A stretch of DNA of 64,000 bases from Paenibacillus borealis (GTDB taxonomy: Bacteria; Bacillota; Bacilli; Paenibacillales; Paenibacillaceae): assembly GCF_000758665.1 (NCBI RefSeq), contig NZ_CP009285.1, positions 5,456,001-5,520,000 on the forward strand. The letters run 5' to 3'. The notes under the pieces are model-generated. The model had not been told where the DNA came from. It was given only the letters and a program-made list of their open reading frames with translations, and did no database searches. How positions within the stretch are numbered: the first letter of the stretch is position 1; each line of letters begins with the position of its first letter. The position numbers and the translations under genes were made by a program. Positions 1 through 7,353 of this stretch are shown piece by piece.

Positions 1-829
1 GTGGTGCCGTCTGTTGTTTTGATGACGGCGGAGTAACTTCCGGTACGATATCAATCACTTCTCTGTTCGCGTGCTCCGCAATCTCTGCTTTGACCTCTTC
101 AGGCGTCACATCGATACGCTCTTCATACTCATTATCTGTCGACCGATTAATAGCATCGACCAGCAGGTCGCTGTCGTCACTGGTGTTGATGTAAGCCTTG
201 GCCGCACGGTTGATAACAGTCCGCTTTGCCATTTCTTGCGGGAATTTTTTATGGACAGATTGACTTGTTTTACTCTGACTCCACGATGCGTCAACTTCCT
301 TTTTTGTCATAACGGTAAGGATTTCTTCATCATCAACCGACTTCACGACGGCATACACACCTAGAATTTCATTGTCCCGATTCTCAAAACTGGTTTCGTG
401 TTTGACTAATTTTTCGCGTCCACCTGCCACTTCATATTCAAAAACATCACCCTTATAAATCACGTTTGCCCAAATATCCTTTACGTTGGACAAACGCTTA
501 AGAACAGCTTGTGTACCGAAATAGGAGCGATTAAGCTGAAGCTTGCTGCCGTACACAATGAAATAACATTGTGTCTTGGCCGGGCTTAAACCTTGCACAA
601 CCATATCCAGCAGGGCATTTGCGACAGATTCCCGCGAGCAAACCTCCAACGCAGGCTTGCCATTCTTATCCTGAACCTCCTGGAGCTTGAAGAAGGCGCT
701 TTTTAGCGCATTGCTCGCATTGTAATTCATAGGCAAGATCAACCCGTCATCCTGCAACCGTGTAAGACTCCGATTAACATCATCGGTGATGTCCTTTTGA
801 ATAATCGCCACCTGATTACCTGTACTCAT
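1..829 (-). CDS. recT: RecT-family single-strand annealing recombinase (3' end outside window)
   Basis: Phage-type recombinase that coats single-stranded DNA and anneals it to complementary strands. I translated the reverse strand by hand: an open frame begins with ATG at 829 (MSTGNQVAIIQKDI) and stays open to the window edge, so about 276 residues are visible and the C-terminus is missing. Recognisable RecT signatures include ALLDMVVQGLSPAKTQCYFI near residue 75, YGSKLQLNRSYFGTQAVLKR near 95 and the KRTVINRAAKAYIN segment near 205. It starts 3 nt after the stop of the SbcC-like ATPase, so the two are probably translated together as a phage recombination module. The family call is confident; the exact C-terminus cannot be seen. 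Confidence 0.9.
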   Translation of the reverse strand, partial: MSTGNQVAIIQKDITDDVNRSLTRLQDDGLILPMNYNASNALKSAFFKLQEVQDKNGKPALEVCSRESVANALLDMVVQGLSPAKTQCYFIVYGSKLQLNRSYFGTQAVLKRLSNVKDIWANVIYKGDVFEYEVAGGREKLVKHETSFENRDNEILGVYAVVKSVDDEEILTVMTKKEVDASWSQSKTSQSVHKKFPQEMAKRTVINRAAKAYINTSDDSDLLVDAINRSTDNEYEERIDVTPEEVKAEIAEHANREVIDIVPEVTPPSSKQQTAP

Positions 830-832
830 CCC

Positions 833-2821
833 TTAAATCGCCTCCTGTATAGCTGCCGTCTCAATGCGCAGCTTCTTATCAGCTTCACTTACAACCAGCC
901 GGATTACCTGAGCGTCCGTTCCGATCAGCTTGGTAACGGCCTCCGCATTGTCCACGAAGATCGGAGCGCTGAAACCGTAATGCTCACCCAGCGTATTGAT
1001 GATGTCCAGTCCGACATTGATCCGGGCCGCATTGTTCAGCCCGCCGTCATACGGAACGCCCTTATACAGCGTGTCACAAACCTCCTTGATCCCGCCGTTG
1101 ATCTGATCCTCGAAGAGGCGGAACCGGGCGAGCTTGAATTTACTGTTGATCTTGGCATCCAGCATGCTGACCTTGGTCTTGGTGAACTCTTCACAGAGGA
1201 ACAACTCATGCTGTAGGCGTTCGTATTCAGCAGCCAATTCCCGCTCCTGGTTCTCTAGCTCCGTCACACGCAGTTGCGCGCGGCGGACACCATCAAATTT
1301 AGCAAGATCACTTTCCATTCCTGCAATTTCAGAACGCTGCAGGAGAATGCTCTGCCGGACAGCAGCAGCCGCATCATTAGAAGAAGCTTTCAGATCGCTG
1401 ATCTGCTGCTGTACTGTCGCTGCCTCAGCCTGCTTGCTGGCATAATCTGGATCCGCTGCAGGATCTTTAACACCAGCTCGAAGATCAGTCAGTTCAGCAT
1501 CGGCGTCAGTCAACTCTGCTTGGAGCAGCTGCAGTGCGCTCTTCAAGCTCTCAATTTCTCCCTGGAACCGGACAATCTCTTGTTCAAACTTCTGAGTATC
1601 AGCCACCGCCGCTTTGCCGGAAGCGTTAATACGTTCCTTTCGCTCGGCCAACCTACGGTTAAAATCAGCCTCTGCCTTGTCATGAGCAGCCTTGACCTGA
1701 TCTTCAGGTAAAGACTGGCCGCAGGCGGAGCAATGAGCATCGTGATCACCAGCAGGTTCAAAGGTCAAACCCTTCAGTTCAGAAAACTCTGTCCGGAGAC
1801 GATCCGCTTCCTGCTGACGATCCTTGGCCTTCCGCTCATTGATCTGAATACGCTGCTGCTTATCTTCAATGTCCCGGCGGTACCGGTTGACTTCCATGTG
1901 CATTTGGTTGACCGCATCCCGTTTAAGAGCAACCTTATCCAGGACATCTGACTGCATGCGGCTCTTAATGGCGATCAGTTCGCCCTCAATCTCCCGCAGC
2001 CGTTTCTCTTTCACGGCCACTTCGCCCCCGGAGAGAATTCGGGAAAGCTCAGCTTCACCTGATACAACCCGATTGCGAAGGACGGCCATGTCTTCTTTAA
2101 GTGAATCTTCATCCAACTCCGTAACATCCGGCATCTGGCGCTGAACTTCGCTGATGCGAACCGGCAGCTCCTTGATCTCCTTGTTGATCACGGCGCACCG
2201 GGAAGAGATCACTTTCTTGTGAGAATCAAGGTCACGCCCGCTGAGGATGCCGGGCAGAGGAGCAAGCTCCTTGTTACCGTGAATCACTTCGGCATCCGTA
2301 AGGTCGCCGCATACTTCCAGCAAAGTCTTCCGGCGATCCTCCTTCTTCATTTGTTCATTGAAGTAAGAAGGTGAAGTCAGAAGCTTGAACAGTTCCTCTT
2401 TAATGAGGGAATCCACTTCAGCGGTGTACTCTCCCTTTTTGACAGGAACCCCATCCAAGAAGTAATTCGTCTCATGCCCTTCGAAGGCGTCCGTTGCGGA
2501 TCCGCGCTTCTTAGTCCATTTCTCTGAGAAGACCCTGCGGAACGTCCGGCGGCGGCCATCGATCAGGAATACTCCCTCGACCTCATGCTCCAGCTTGTGC
2601 TGTAGGACCTTACCGGCACCGTCCAAGCCTTTGATTTCGAAGTCGGCCTTGTTCTGACTGTCCTTACCGAAGAACAACCAGGTGAATCCATCAAAAATTG
2701 TTGTCTTTCCAGTAGCGTTATCGCCATAGACAGCAGCGTAACCACCATTGACGGTCAGAGTAAACTCCTTAATACCCTTGAAATTACGTAGCCCTAAGCG
2801 CTCCAACTCTATACGACTCAA
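833..2821 (-). CDS. Rad50/SbcC-like AAA family ATPase of a phage recombination module
   Basis: A 662-residue ABC-type ATPase with SMC/Rad50 layout. The N-terminal P-loop is GDNATGKTT at about residues 33-41. Two long charged coiled-coil stretches follow (about 200-350 and 380-560), with CSACGQ at about 364 placed between them like the CxxC of a zinc hook. The C-terminal ATPase half ends with IFVDNAEAV, a Walker-B-like strand in which the usual DE is replaced by DN. Phage proteins of this type accompany RecT and are thought to act in end processing or recombination. The start overlaps the upstream small gene by 4 nt (ATGA), so it belongs to the same leftward operon. No SbcD-like nuclease is visible; it may lie beyond the window edge. 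Confidence 0.85.
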   Translation of the reverse strand: MSRIELERLGLRNFKGIKEFTLTVNGGYAAVYGDNATGKTTIFDGFTWLFFGKDSQNKADFEIKGLDGAGKVLQHKLEHEVEGVFLIDGRRRTFRRVFSEKWTKKRGSATDAFEGHETNYFLDGVPVKKGEYTAEVDSLIKEELFKLLTSPSYFNEQMKKEDRRKTLLEVCGDLTDAEVIHGNKELAPLPGILSGRDLDSHKKVISSRCAVINKEIKELPVRISEVQRQMPDVTELDEDSLKEDMAVLRNRVVSGEAELSRILSGGEVAVKEKRLREIEGELIAIKSRMQSDVLDKVALKRDAVNQMHMEVNRYRRDIEDKQQRIQINERKAKDRQQEADRLRTEFSELKGLTFEPAGDHDAHCSACGQSLPEDQVKAAHDKAEADFNRRLAERKERINASGKAAVADTQKFEQEIVRFQGEIESLKSALQLLQAELTDADAELTDLRAGVKDPAADPDYASKQAEAATVQQQISDLKASSNDAAAAVRQSILLQRSEIAGMESDLAKFDGVRRAQLRVTELENQERELAAEYERLQHELFLCEEFTKTKVSMLDAKINSKFKLARFRLFEDQINGGIKEVCDTLYKGVPYDGGLNNAARINVGLDIINTLGEHYGFSAPIFVDNAEAVTKLIGTDAQVIRLVVSEADKKLRIETAAIQEAI

Positions 2822-3078
2822 GCGATCCCCTCCTCGATAGCCGATTCACATTCGGCATGTAAGATCATTTGTTGATCAGGTGTTTCGGGATAACGGATGC
2901 CTTCCAGATAGGTCCGGATGGCATATTCGACTTCAGCCAATTGCTCGGGATCAGCATGCAGCTGAAAGCTCCCGAACTGCTGCCGGATCGAAAGCACTGG
3001 TGGCGAGTAATTAGTAGGAGGTACAATCTCTACTTCGATGCGCTGACCGCTAATGTCAGCAGAATAGGCAGTTGACAT
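2818..3078 (-). CDS. Small phage protein of unknown function
   Basis: An 86-residue acidic protein that I do not recognise. A longer reading frame exists, but the ATG at 3078 is preceded by AGAGGGAGTGA at a good distance, so I chose it. The C-terminus is glutamate-rich (HAECESAIEEGIA). It overlaps the ATPase start by 4 nt, which indicates translational coupling, so it may be an accessory factor of the RecT/ATPase module. No motif supports a specific function. Confidence 0.6.
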   Translation of the reverse strand: MSTAYSADISGQRIEVEIVPPTNYSPPVLSIRQQFGSFQLHADPEQLAEVEYAIRTYLEGIRYPETPDQQMILHAECESAIEEGIA

Positions 3079-3157
3079 TCCATTCACTCCCTCTTGTGTA
3101 GTGCGCCTCCACCTGCTAAGATGGAGGCAAGTTGATATTTCAGTTTTCAAAGAGCAG

Positions 3158-3187
3158 GCGTCCCGGTGCAACGGGGCGTTTTTTATT
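3158..3187 (+). terminator. Rightward-facing intrinsic terminator inside the leftward operon
   Basis: GCGTCCCG (3158-3165) pairs with CGGGGCG (3172-3178), including one G-U pair, and is followed by a run of six T on the plus strand. The genes here are read from the minus strand, so the hairpin would stop antisense (rightward) transcription. Confidence 0.55.
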
Positions 3188-3413
3188 TGCGATTTTGCTT
3201 GCGAGATTTACGAACAGCCTTCCGGCGCTTCTTCCGTTGGGCCTTAGCCCATTTGGACAATGGTCCGTTGGATGAAAGATCGACAATCACGCTGTCTTTT
3301 TCACTCAAATGCTTATTGGCTTCGCGCTGCAGCTCCCGTGGAATCGGTACAAATCCACCCGATACGGGCTGAGATTGCTTAAGGCGGATCAATTCGCCTG
3401 TGTCGATATTCAA
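3183..3413 (-). CDS. Small basic phage protein of unknown function
   Basis: 76 residues with an extremely basic C-terminus (runs of K and R over the last 20 residues), which suggests nucleic-acid binding. It starts with TTG overlapping the upstream TGA; AAGGAAGGGAG lies just before it. Part of the early leftward operon. No family recognised. Confidence 0.6.
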   Translation of the reverse strand: MNIDTGELIRLKQSQPVSGGFVPIPRELQREANKHLSEKDSVIVDLSSNGPLSKWAKAQRKKRRKAVRKSRKQNRK

Positions 3414-3655
3414 ACCGTTTCACTCCCTTCCTTAAGCTCATCCAGCGCAATTTCTAGCACTTCCAGCTTTTCTTCCACATCTCCGACTTCATCTGCAACT
3501 TCTTCGAGTTCGTCAACCAAATCGTTCAGATCATCATCAATGAAGTCCGAAATGCTGACCAAGATATCAGTTGTCGTATGTTTCGCATCGTCCACTGCGT
3601 TTTGAAAATCTTTAAGTGTCTGAACTGCTTTCTCAATCCGTTTCTGTAAAGTCAT
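3410..3655 (-). CDS. Acidic coiled-coil phage protein of unknown function
   Basis: 81 residues, strongly acidic from about residue 38 onward (DDDLNDLVDELEEV), with heptad spacing of leucine and valine expected of a coiled coil. ATG at 3655 is preceded by a strong AAGGAGGA. The stop overlaps the next gene's TTG. The acidic, helical build would suit an oligomeric adaptor or DNA-mimic protein, but nothing in the sequence proves that. Confidence 0.6.
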   Translation of the reverse strand: MTLQKRIEKAVQTLKDFQNAVDDAKHTTTDILVSISDFIDDDLNDLVDELEEVADEVGDVEEKLEVLEIALDELKEGSETV

Positions 3656-3672
3656 TTCTCTTGTCCTCCTTC

Positions 3673-3864
3673 CTATGTAAGATCAAGGTGGGCCGGGACT
3701 TGAACCCGGCATCGGTTTGCATCGTAGTTTATGGCCGCCATGTTTCGGGCAAGCTTCACCGGAAAGGCTAAGTGGGCGTTTTTCTGTACGATCATGCCGT
3801 ACAAACTCTTATAAGCGCCGGAGAATTTCACTCCTACTTCACTTTTCGTTTTAAGGCGCTGCAT
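3673..3864 (-). CDS. Hypothetical protein; its C-terminal codons form a tRNA T-arm-like hairpin
   Basis: 63 residues (MQRLKTKSEVGVKF...), unrecognised. ATG at 3864 has GAGGTGGTGG about 10 nt upstream. The coding sequence near the 3' end contains a perfect 6-bp stem with a 7-nt loop (3692-3710) which, read on the minus strand, gives the TTCAAGT loop typical of a tRNA T-arm. I see no D-arm, anticodon arm or acceptor partner upstream, so I do not call a tRNA. Whether the protein is real is uncertain. Confidence 0.4.
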   Translation of the reverse strand: MQRLKTKSEVGVKFSGAYKSLYGMIVQKNAHLAFPVKLARNMAAINYDANRCRVQVPAHLDLT

Positions 3865-3973
3865 ACTCGTTCTGCCACCACCTCGGATGCGTCAGCCGCA
3901 TCTCCAAACGCCAACCCGGAGGAAAGGTTATTTCTAAGGGTCGACGCTTGGAGACAGGGGCCGAAGCCGCTGC

Positions 3974-4243
3974 TCAGATAGCTTTTTCTCTACGTTTCAA
4001 CTCCACATCGAACGCTATCTTGATAGTGGGAGTAAGAAGGTGGTTCGTAATATCTGAAATCAAATCCCAATTATGTGTGGCCTTCTCGTTCTGTTTAACA
4101 GCCCGGTTGTAACGGTGAGGATCGGCGAATCGATCTGAGTACGCTGCTTGCGTCAAGTCCAGAGCTTCAAACCACCGTTGTCTGTAATGGAGAAAAGATG
4201 ATACCAGGGCTACGGCGAATTCCTGCACTTCCTGCTCTGTCAC
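3974..4243 (-). CDS. Hypothetical phage protein
   Basis: 89 residues, mostly helical by composition, not recognised. It begins with GTG at 4243, overlapping the TGA of the upstream gene by 4 nt, which indicates coupled translation in the early operon. The aromatic-rich N-terminal half (FLHYRQRWFEAL) and charged C-terminus show no catalytic motif. Confidence 0.55.
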   Translation of the reverse strand: MTEQEVQEFAVALVSSFLHYRQRWFEALDLTQAAYSDRFADPHRYNRAVKQNEKATHNWDLISDITNHLLTPTIKIAFDVELKRREKAI

Positions 4244-4533
4244 ACCGCTTCCCCCTTGCTTTTGCGGTCATCGTCCCGTAAAATGGACGCAACGAGATAC
4301 TTTAGACGAGTTCTCAATGAGGTCCGCCCTGCCAGGCGGGCTTTTTTCATTTGTACCTTTGCTGCTGCCAGATCCTTCTGATGCAAAGAAATCATCATTT
4401 CAAGCCACTTAATGTTGCTCTCCAGCTTTGCCGGGTCAATTACCGCTGCCTGCTGTTTAACCAGCTTCAGGTTGTGCTTAGCGTTCTGTGCCACGAATCT
4501 CGCTTCCCCTTCCAATTGTTCGAGTGTTATCAT
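4240..4533 (-). CDS. Hypothetical phage protein with coiled-coil tendency
   Basis: 97 residues from ATG at 4533 (MITLEQLEGEARFV). An upstream ATG at 4548 is in frame, but the GAGGG that follows it sits 8 nt before 4533, so the shorter start is better supported. The protein is rich in K, L and E with helical periodicity and a basic segment in the last third. A plus-strand terminator-like hairpin lies within this gene (4323-4347). Function unknown. Confidence 0.55.
   Translation of the reverse strand: MITLEQLEGEARFVAQNAKHNLKLVKQQAAVIDPAKLESNIKWLEMMISLHQKDLAAAKVQMKKARLAGRTSLRTRLKYLVASILRDDDRKSKGEAV
4323..4347 (+). terminator. Rightward-facing intrinsic terminator-like hairpin
   Basis: CCGCC (4324-4328) and GGCGG (4335-4339) form a short GC stem, followed by C and six T on the plus strand. 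It lies inside a minus-strand coding gene, so it would act only on antisense transcripts. Confidence 0.45.
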
Positions 4534-4544
4534 TTCAGCTTCCC

Positions 4545-5060
4545 TCATTTCATGTATTGTTTGGCCTTCAGGTCAGCGCGGTGTTCTTTCCAGGTCGACA
4601 ACCAACTGAAGGAATATTCCTTGCAAAGCACAGCGGCCAGATGAGTTAGAGCCGTAATCGCCTCTACTGTCTCCATCAACAACCGCTTGATCTGCTTTCG
4701 TTCCGAATCATTGAGCTGCTTGTTTGTCTTGCTGATTGGAGCGTCGCTGGAGGCTTCCAGTACTTCCTTGACCTCTTCTATTGTCTTGAACATCACGCTT
4801 GCTCTATGTAGGTCCACATTATCCAGCCAAGGAGCAGATGCACCACCGGTGACTTCTGCCGCCGCTGCCAGATAGAGTTGACCGTCATCGTAATGCTCAG
4901 CTGCCGCACTCATGACAGGCTTTGATGCCTTACGGGTCCCTCTGGCGATTTTCCCTACTAATGAAGCGTCAGCATGAACGATGAGCCCTGCCTTCTCCCT
5001 GGTATCGCCTGAGCGCTTTAACGCTTGTTCTAATGCTGGTCCGAATTGTCCGATTGCCAA
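4545..5060 (-). CDS. Phage HTH-type regulator-like protein
   Basis: 171 residues beginning with TTG at 5060; AAAGGAGAGG lies upstream. The N-terminal part (ALEQALKRSGDTREKAGLIV, then DASLVGKIARGTRKASKP) resembles the first helices of an XRE-type HTH in which a small residue and a K/R-rich recognition region follow a turn. The C-terminal part is helical and unassigned. It lies between the cro-like genes and the recombination genes, a usual place for an early-gene regulator. The HTH assignment is inference. Confidence 0.5.
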   Translation of the reverse strand: MAIGQFGPALEQALKRSGDTREKAGLIVHADASLVGKIARGTRKASKPVMSAAAEHYDDGQLYLAAAAEVTGGASAPWLDNVDLHRASVMFKTIEEVKEVLEASSDAPISKTNKQLNDSERKQIKRLLMETVEAITALTHLAAVLCKEYSFSWLSTWKEHRADLKAKQYMK

Positions 5061-5155
5061 CTTCTGATCCTCTCCTTTGTCCGGTTTTGCGGGTTATATC
5101 GGACAGAGGCCTGATGTATGATTGTCTTAAGCAATTCCCCTTGCCGCTTTCCCTG

Positions 5156-5191
5156 CCCGCCGCTGCCGGTACAGCTCGGCGGGTTTTCTTT
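5156..5191 (+). terminator. Rightward-facing intrinsic terminator
   Basis: CCCGCCG (5156-5162) and CGGCGGG (5177-5183) form a perfect 7-bp stem with a 14-nt loop, followed by TTTTCTTT on the plus strand. It sits immediately beyond the stop of the leftward gene at 5190 but has no U-run in the leftward direction. Confidence 0.6.
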
Positions 5192-5513
5192 ATCCTGTAG
5201 CATGATTACGTATTGCCTTGAACTTGTCGCCGACGTTATCTTCAGCCCAATCGGTGTGTTCTTCAATCCAGCGGAGCAACAAGGCTGTTGGAATCCGTGG
5301 ATTGCCGAACTCGCGGTTGACTGGAAAATCAGGACGTTTAAACAATGCTGTTGCGACTGGAGCACTGATATTCAATAGCTCCATGAATTGAGTTCTGCTC
5401 AGCACCGGTGGTAAGGACACTGGAACTTGCACGGCATAAGCTTCGATTGCTCGCGATACGACTTTATCGAGCAATCTTTCCAGGTCATCACTGTCCATCA
5501 CGACTACGGCCAT
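5190..5513 (-). CDS. Phage DNA-binding (excisionase/HTH-like) protein
   Basis: 107 residues. The central part, LSRTQFMELLNISAPVATAL followed by a basic, aromatic segment and a short C-terminal helix, has the look of the winged/MerR-like HTH in phage excisionase and antirepressor-type proteins. ATG at 5513 directly follows the stop of the Cro-like gene, with AAAGAGGTGA upstream. It is probably co-transcribed with the Cro-like repressor as the first genes of the leftward operon. Exact role inferred only. Confidence 0.55.
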   Translation of the reverse strand: MAVVVMDSDDLERLLDKVVSRAIEAYAVQVPVSLPPVLSRTQFMELLNISAPVATALFKRPDFPVNREFGNPRIPTALLLRWIEEHTDWAEDNVGDKFKAIRNHATG

Positions 5514-5753
5514 CTAGATCACCTCTTTGGCGTTTTCATAATTCTTATTTTCTAAGAGTTTTTGATCAAAAAAATAACCTGGATTCACTCTTAATGATGA
5601 ACAAATTGTTTCATATTCATCAGTATCAATTTTTTGTTTTCCGGTCATCATACGAGAAAACTTCTTCATATCAATATTGGATTCCTTAGCCACGTAAGTA
5701 AACTTAAGCCCATTAGTCTTTATGAATTCACGAATACGCTGATTTATTTCCAT
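5514..5753 (-). CDS. Cro-like XRE-family repressor
   Basis: 79 residues, a single Cro/C1-type HTH: FTYVAKESNIDMKKFSRMMT forms helices 2 and 3, followed by a KIDTDEYETICSSLRVNPGY helix. ATG at 5753 is preceded by AAAGGGG. It is divergent from the CI-like gene at 5909, with a 155-bp AT-rich region holding repeated operator-like half-sites between them. A CTAAGAGTT half-site also lies near the 3' end of this gene (5552-5560). The arrangement is that of a lysis-lysogeny switch. Confidence 0.75.
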   Translation of the reverse strand: MEINQRIREFIKTNGLKFTYVAKESNIDMKKFSRMMTGKQKIDTDEYETICSSLRVNPGYFFDQKLLENKNYENAKEVI

Positions 5754-5770
5754 TGTCTACGCCCCTTTCT

Positions 5771-5876
5771 CTTAGATATTAAGATTTCGTACTCATAATA
5801 TAACTCTTAGTTTCTAATACGTCAAGCTTAAATTCTATATTTCTAAGAGTTAATTCTTTGTTACTAGGAATTTAGT
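5771..5876. promoter_or_regulatory. Divergent operator region of the lysogeny switch
   Basis: Between the divergent HTH genes, AACTCTTAG (5802-5810) and CTAAGAGTT (5843-5851) are perfect inverted copies. Additional TTAG-nnn-YTAA sites lie at 5772-5782 and 5807-5817, and ACTA...TAGT at 5863-5876. The repeated TTAG/CTAA core suggests several repressor-binding sites. Confidence 0.6.
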
Positions 5877-5908
5877 TATAATTATTGAAGTCAAGGAGGT
5901 GAGTAAAT

Positions 5909-6253
5909 TTGTCAGTTGTATCGGATAGATTAAGAAAAGCAAGAAAGAAGAAAGGTTATACACAGGTTGAAGTACAAAAGAAGACTGGCATCCATAATAA
6001 GACTTTAAGTGGATATGAAAACGAGGTAAGTGAACCTGATATCGGTTCAATTAATTTGTTGTCGGACCTTTATGAAGTATCAGTGGATTGGCTATATGGA
6101 AAGACGGATGATCCTAAGAAGAAAAACAATCAAGCATCGAGAGAAATTGATGAGAACAGAAAATACCTTATTGATAAAATCATGCGCGCATCTGATGAAG
6201 TCTTGCCGGATCTTACAATAATAGTGAACAGAGTTATTCCTGATAAAGATTAA
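5909..6253 (+). CDS. CI-like XRE-family repressor
   Basis: 114 residues. Residues 5-65 are a classic XRE HTH (RLRKARKKKGYTQVEVQKKT then the GYENEVSEPD and VSVDWLYGKTD helices seen in many Gram-positive phage repressors). A short charged C-terminal tail replaces any protease or dimerisation domain. The start is TTG at 5909, supported by AAGGAGGTGA at 5893-5902; no ATG is available there. It is divergent from the Cro-like gene and overlaps the 40-residue minus-strand ORF by 4 nt at its 3' end. Likely keeps the integrated element silent. Confidence 0.8.
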   Translation: MSVVSDRLRKARKKKGYTQVEVQKKTGIHNKTLSGYENEVSEPDIGSINLLSDLYEVSVDWLYGKTDDPKKKNNQASREIDENRKYLIDKIMRASDEVLPDLTIIVNRVIPDKD

Positions 6254-6372
6254 GTCTCTTCACAACTCTCTTTTTGTTCTACTTCATATTCTTTGAATAA
6301 CATCATAAGTTCATTAATTTCTTCATCAGTAGCCGCAATGATCTTAGTGATCAGGCATTCTCTATTGTTCAT
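6250..6372 (-). CDS. Hypothetical 40-residue protein
   Basis: I translated this from the sequence: MNNRECLITKIIAATDEEIN and then a helical acidic tail ending ESCEET. It converges on the CI-like gene and shares 4 nt with it. The upstream GGATGGTG is only a modest ribosome-binding site. The amphipathic helix pattern (I, L, M every 3-4 residues) suggests a small helical protein. Function unknown; reality uncertain but the codon pattern looks coding. Confidence 0.4.
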   Translation of the reverse strand: MNNRECLITKIIAATDEEINELMMLFKEYEVEQKESCEET

Positions 6373-6419
6373 ATTGCACCATCCATTTCATAGGTGGATT
6401 ATTTTATCATATTAACATA

Positions 6420-6459
6420 CGAACTCATGTTCGTAAATGTTCCAGAAAAATAGTATAAT
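6420..6459 (+). promoter_or_regulatory. LexA/DinR (SOS) box overlapping a promoter
   Basis: CGAACTCATGTTCG at 6420-6433 is a perfect inverted repeat and fits the Gram-positive LexA box CGAACnnnnGTTCG. A TATAAT -10 hexamer follows at 6454-6459; the expected -35 position overlaps or abuts the box. The regulated gene would be the HTH gene at 6478. Confidence 0.75.
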
Positions 6460-6477
6460 AGTTAGGTGGGCAGTGCG

Positions 6478-6729
6478 ATGGAACTTGTTCCCGTCCGCTG
6501 TCGCATTCCCGAGTTGCTTGTCCGGCGCCACAAGATGGAGTCGGCGACGAGTCAGATTAAGATCAATCAGCAATGGTTAGCAGATAAGATAGGCATTAGT
6601 AAGCAACAAATGTCTGATTACATCAATCTCCGCTCAGGATACACGAGCATGAGTATTCAGCGTGCAGCATTGATTGCTTACCACCTTGACTGTTTACAAG
6701 ATGATCTGTTTGTCTGGGAATGGCGATAG
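6478..6729 (+). CDS. SOS-box-controlled XRE/HTH protein
   Basis: 83 residues. A Cro/C1-type HTH lies at about residues 30-75: INQQWLADKIGISKQQMSDY followed by a helix and a second helical pair ending DDLFVWEW. An in-frame GTG occurs 12 nt earlier, but AGGTGGG sits 7 nt before ATG 6478, so I use the ATG. The gene is preceded by a LexA box and TATAAT, so it should be induced by DNA damage. Small SOS-controlled HTH proteins of integrated elements usually act as antirepressors or activators of excision; that role is inferred from position. Confidence 0.7.
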   Translation: MELVPVRCRIPELLVRRHKMESATSQIKINQQWLADKIGISKQQMSDYINLRSGYTSMSIQRAALIAYHLDCLQDDLFVWEWR

Positions 6730-6919
6730 CAGAGTAGCTCAGCTGCTCTTAAGGAACAAGTACATGTATATCAGTACCTATTGATTCTCTCGATCACCTC
6801 ACAATCACGAAATCTATTTGCTGTAATACATACTTTATCACATTAAGTAAGAAAGCGTTGTCGAAAAAGGACGAACGAAAGACACCCCTAAACCCCATTG
6901 AAGGGGTTGACTTTCGCTA

Positions 6920-7252
6920 TTAAATTTGCTTCAAAACGTACAATTTATTACCGTCTTTGAACGTAATCAATGATCCATTATTTTCTATTGATTGTATGTT
7001 GTCGATTTTCGATTCCTGGACAAGCGCCGTTCGTCCGACCAAGACAAAACCTTCACCTTTTAGAGATTCGGCTGCTTCCGCTAGAATATCCAAGTCCTGA
7101 TAAGATCCGGTGGTAGTATGATACGCGAGTACTGATTGTGAATGTTCTGTCCGTTGCCATTTATCAATATAATTAACGTCCTTAAGATCAACGTCCTTCC
7201 ATTCAAATATATCCTTCTTCTTATGCTGTAGCCTCTTCATTCGTCTTATCAT
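6920..7252 (-). CDS. Solitary LytTR-like DNA-binding protein
   Basis: 110 residues. The pattern DVNYIDKWQR..., a central TTGSYQDLDILAEAAESL helix and then FVLVGRTALVQESKIDNIQS followed by SLITFKDGNKLYVLK matches the LytTR domain (F-x-R-V-H-R-S-x-x-V-N-x-x-x-I and the final dG..l.vs strand). There is no receiver domain. ATG at 7252 is preceded by GAGGAGATACAT. It is divergent from the unknown gene at 7354 and lies next to the integrase. The LytTR call is made by eye and is moderately confident; the target is unknown. Confidence 0.55.
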   Translation of the reverse strand: MIRRMKRLQHKKKDIFEWKDVDLKDVNYIDKWQRTEHSQSVLAYHTTTGSYQDLDILAEAAESLKGEGFVLVGRTALVQESKIDNIQSIENNGSLITFKDGNKLYVLKQI

Positions 7253-7353
7253 ATGTATCTCCTCTGCCGATTTCTGGATGGGTTTAGATTATTTTACGAC
7301 AAAGTTCTACATACGGCATTACATAAAATATTACAGGCTTCGGAGGTGATCCG

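Noticed and set aside
3673..3864. tRNA gene
   Set aside because: Only a T-arm-like hairpin is present; D-arm, anticodon arm and acceptor complement are missing.
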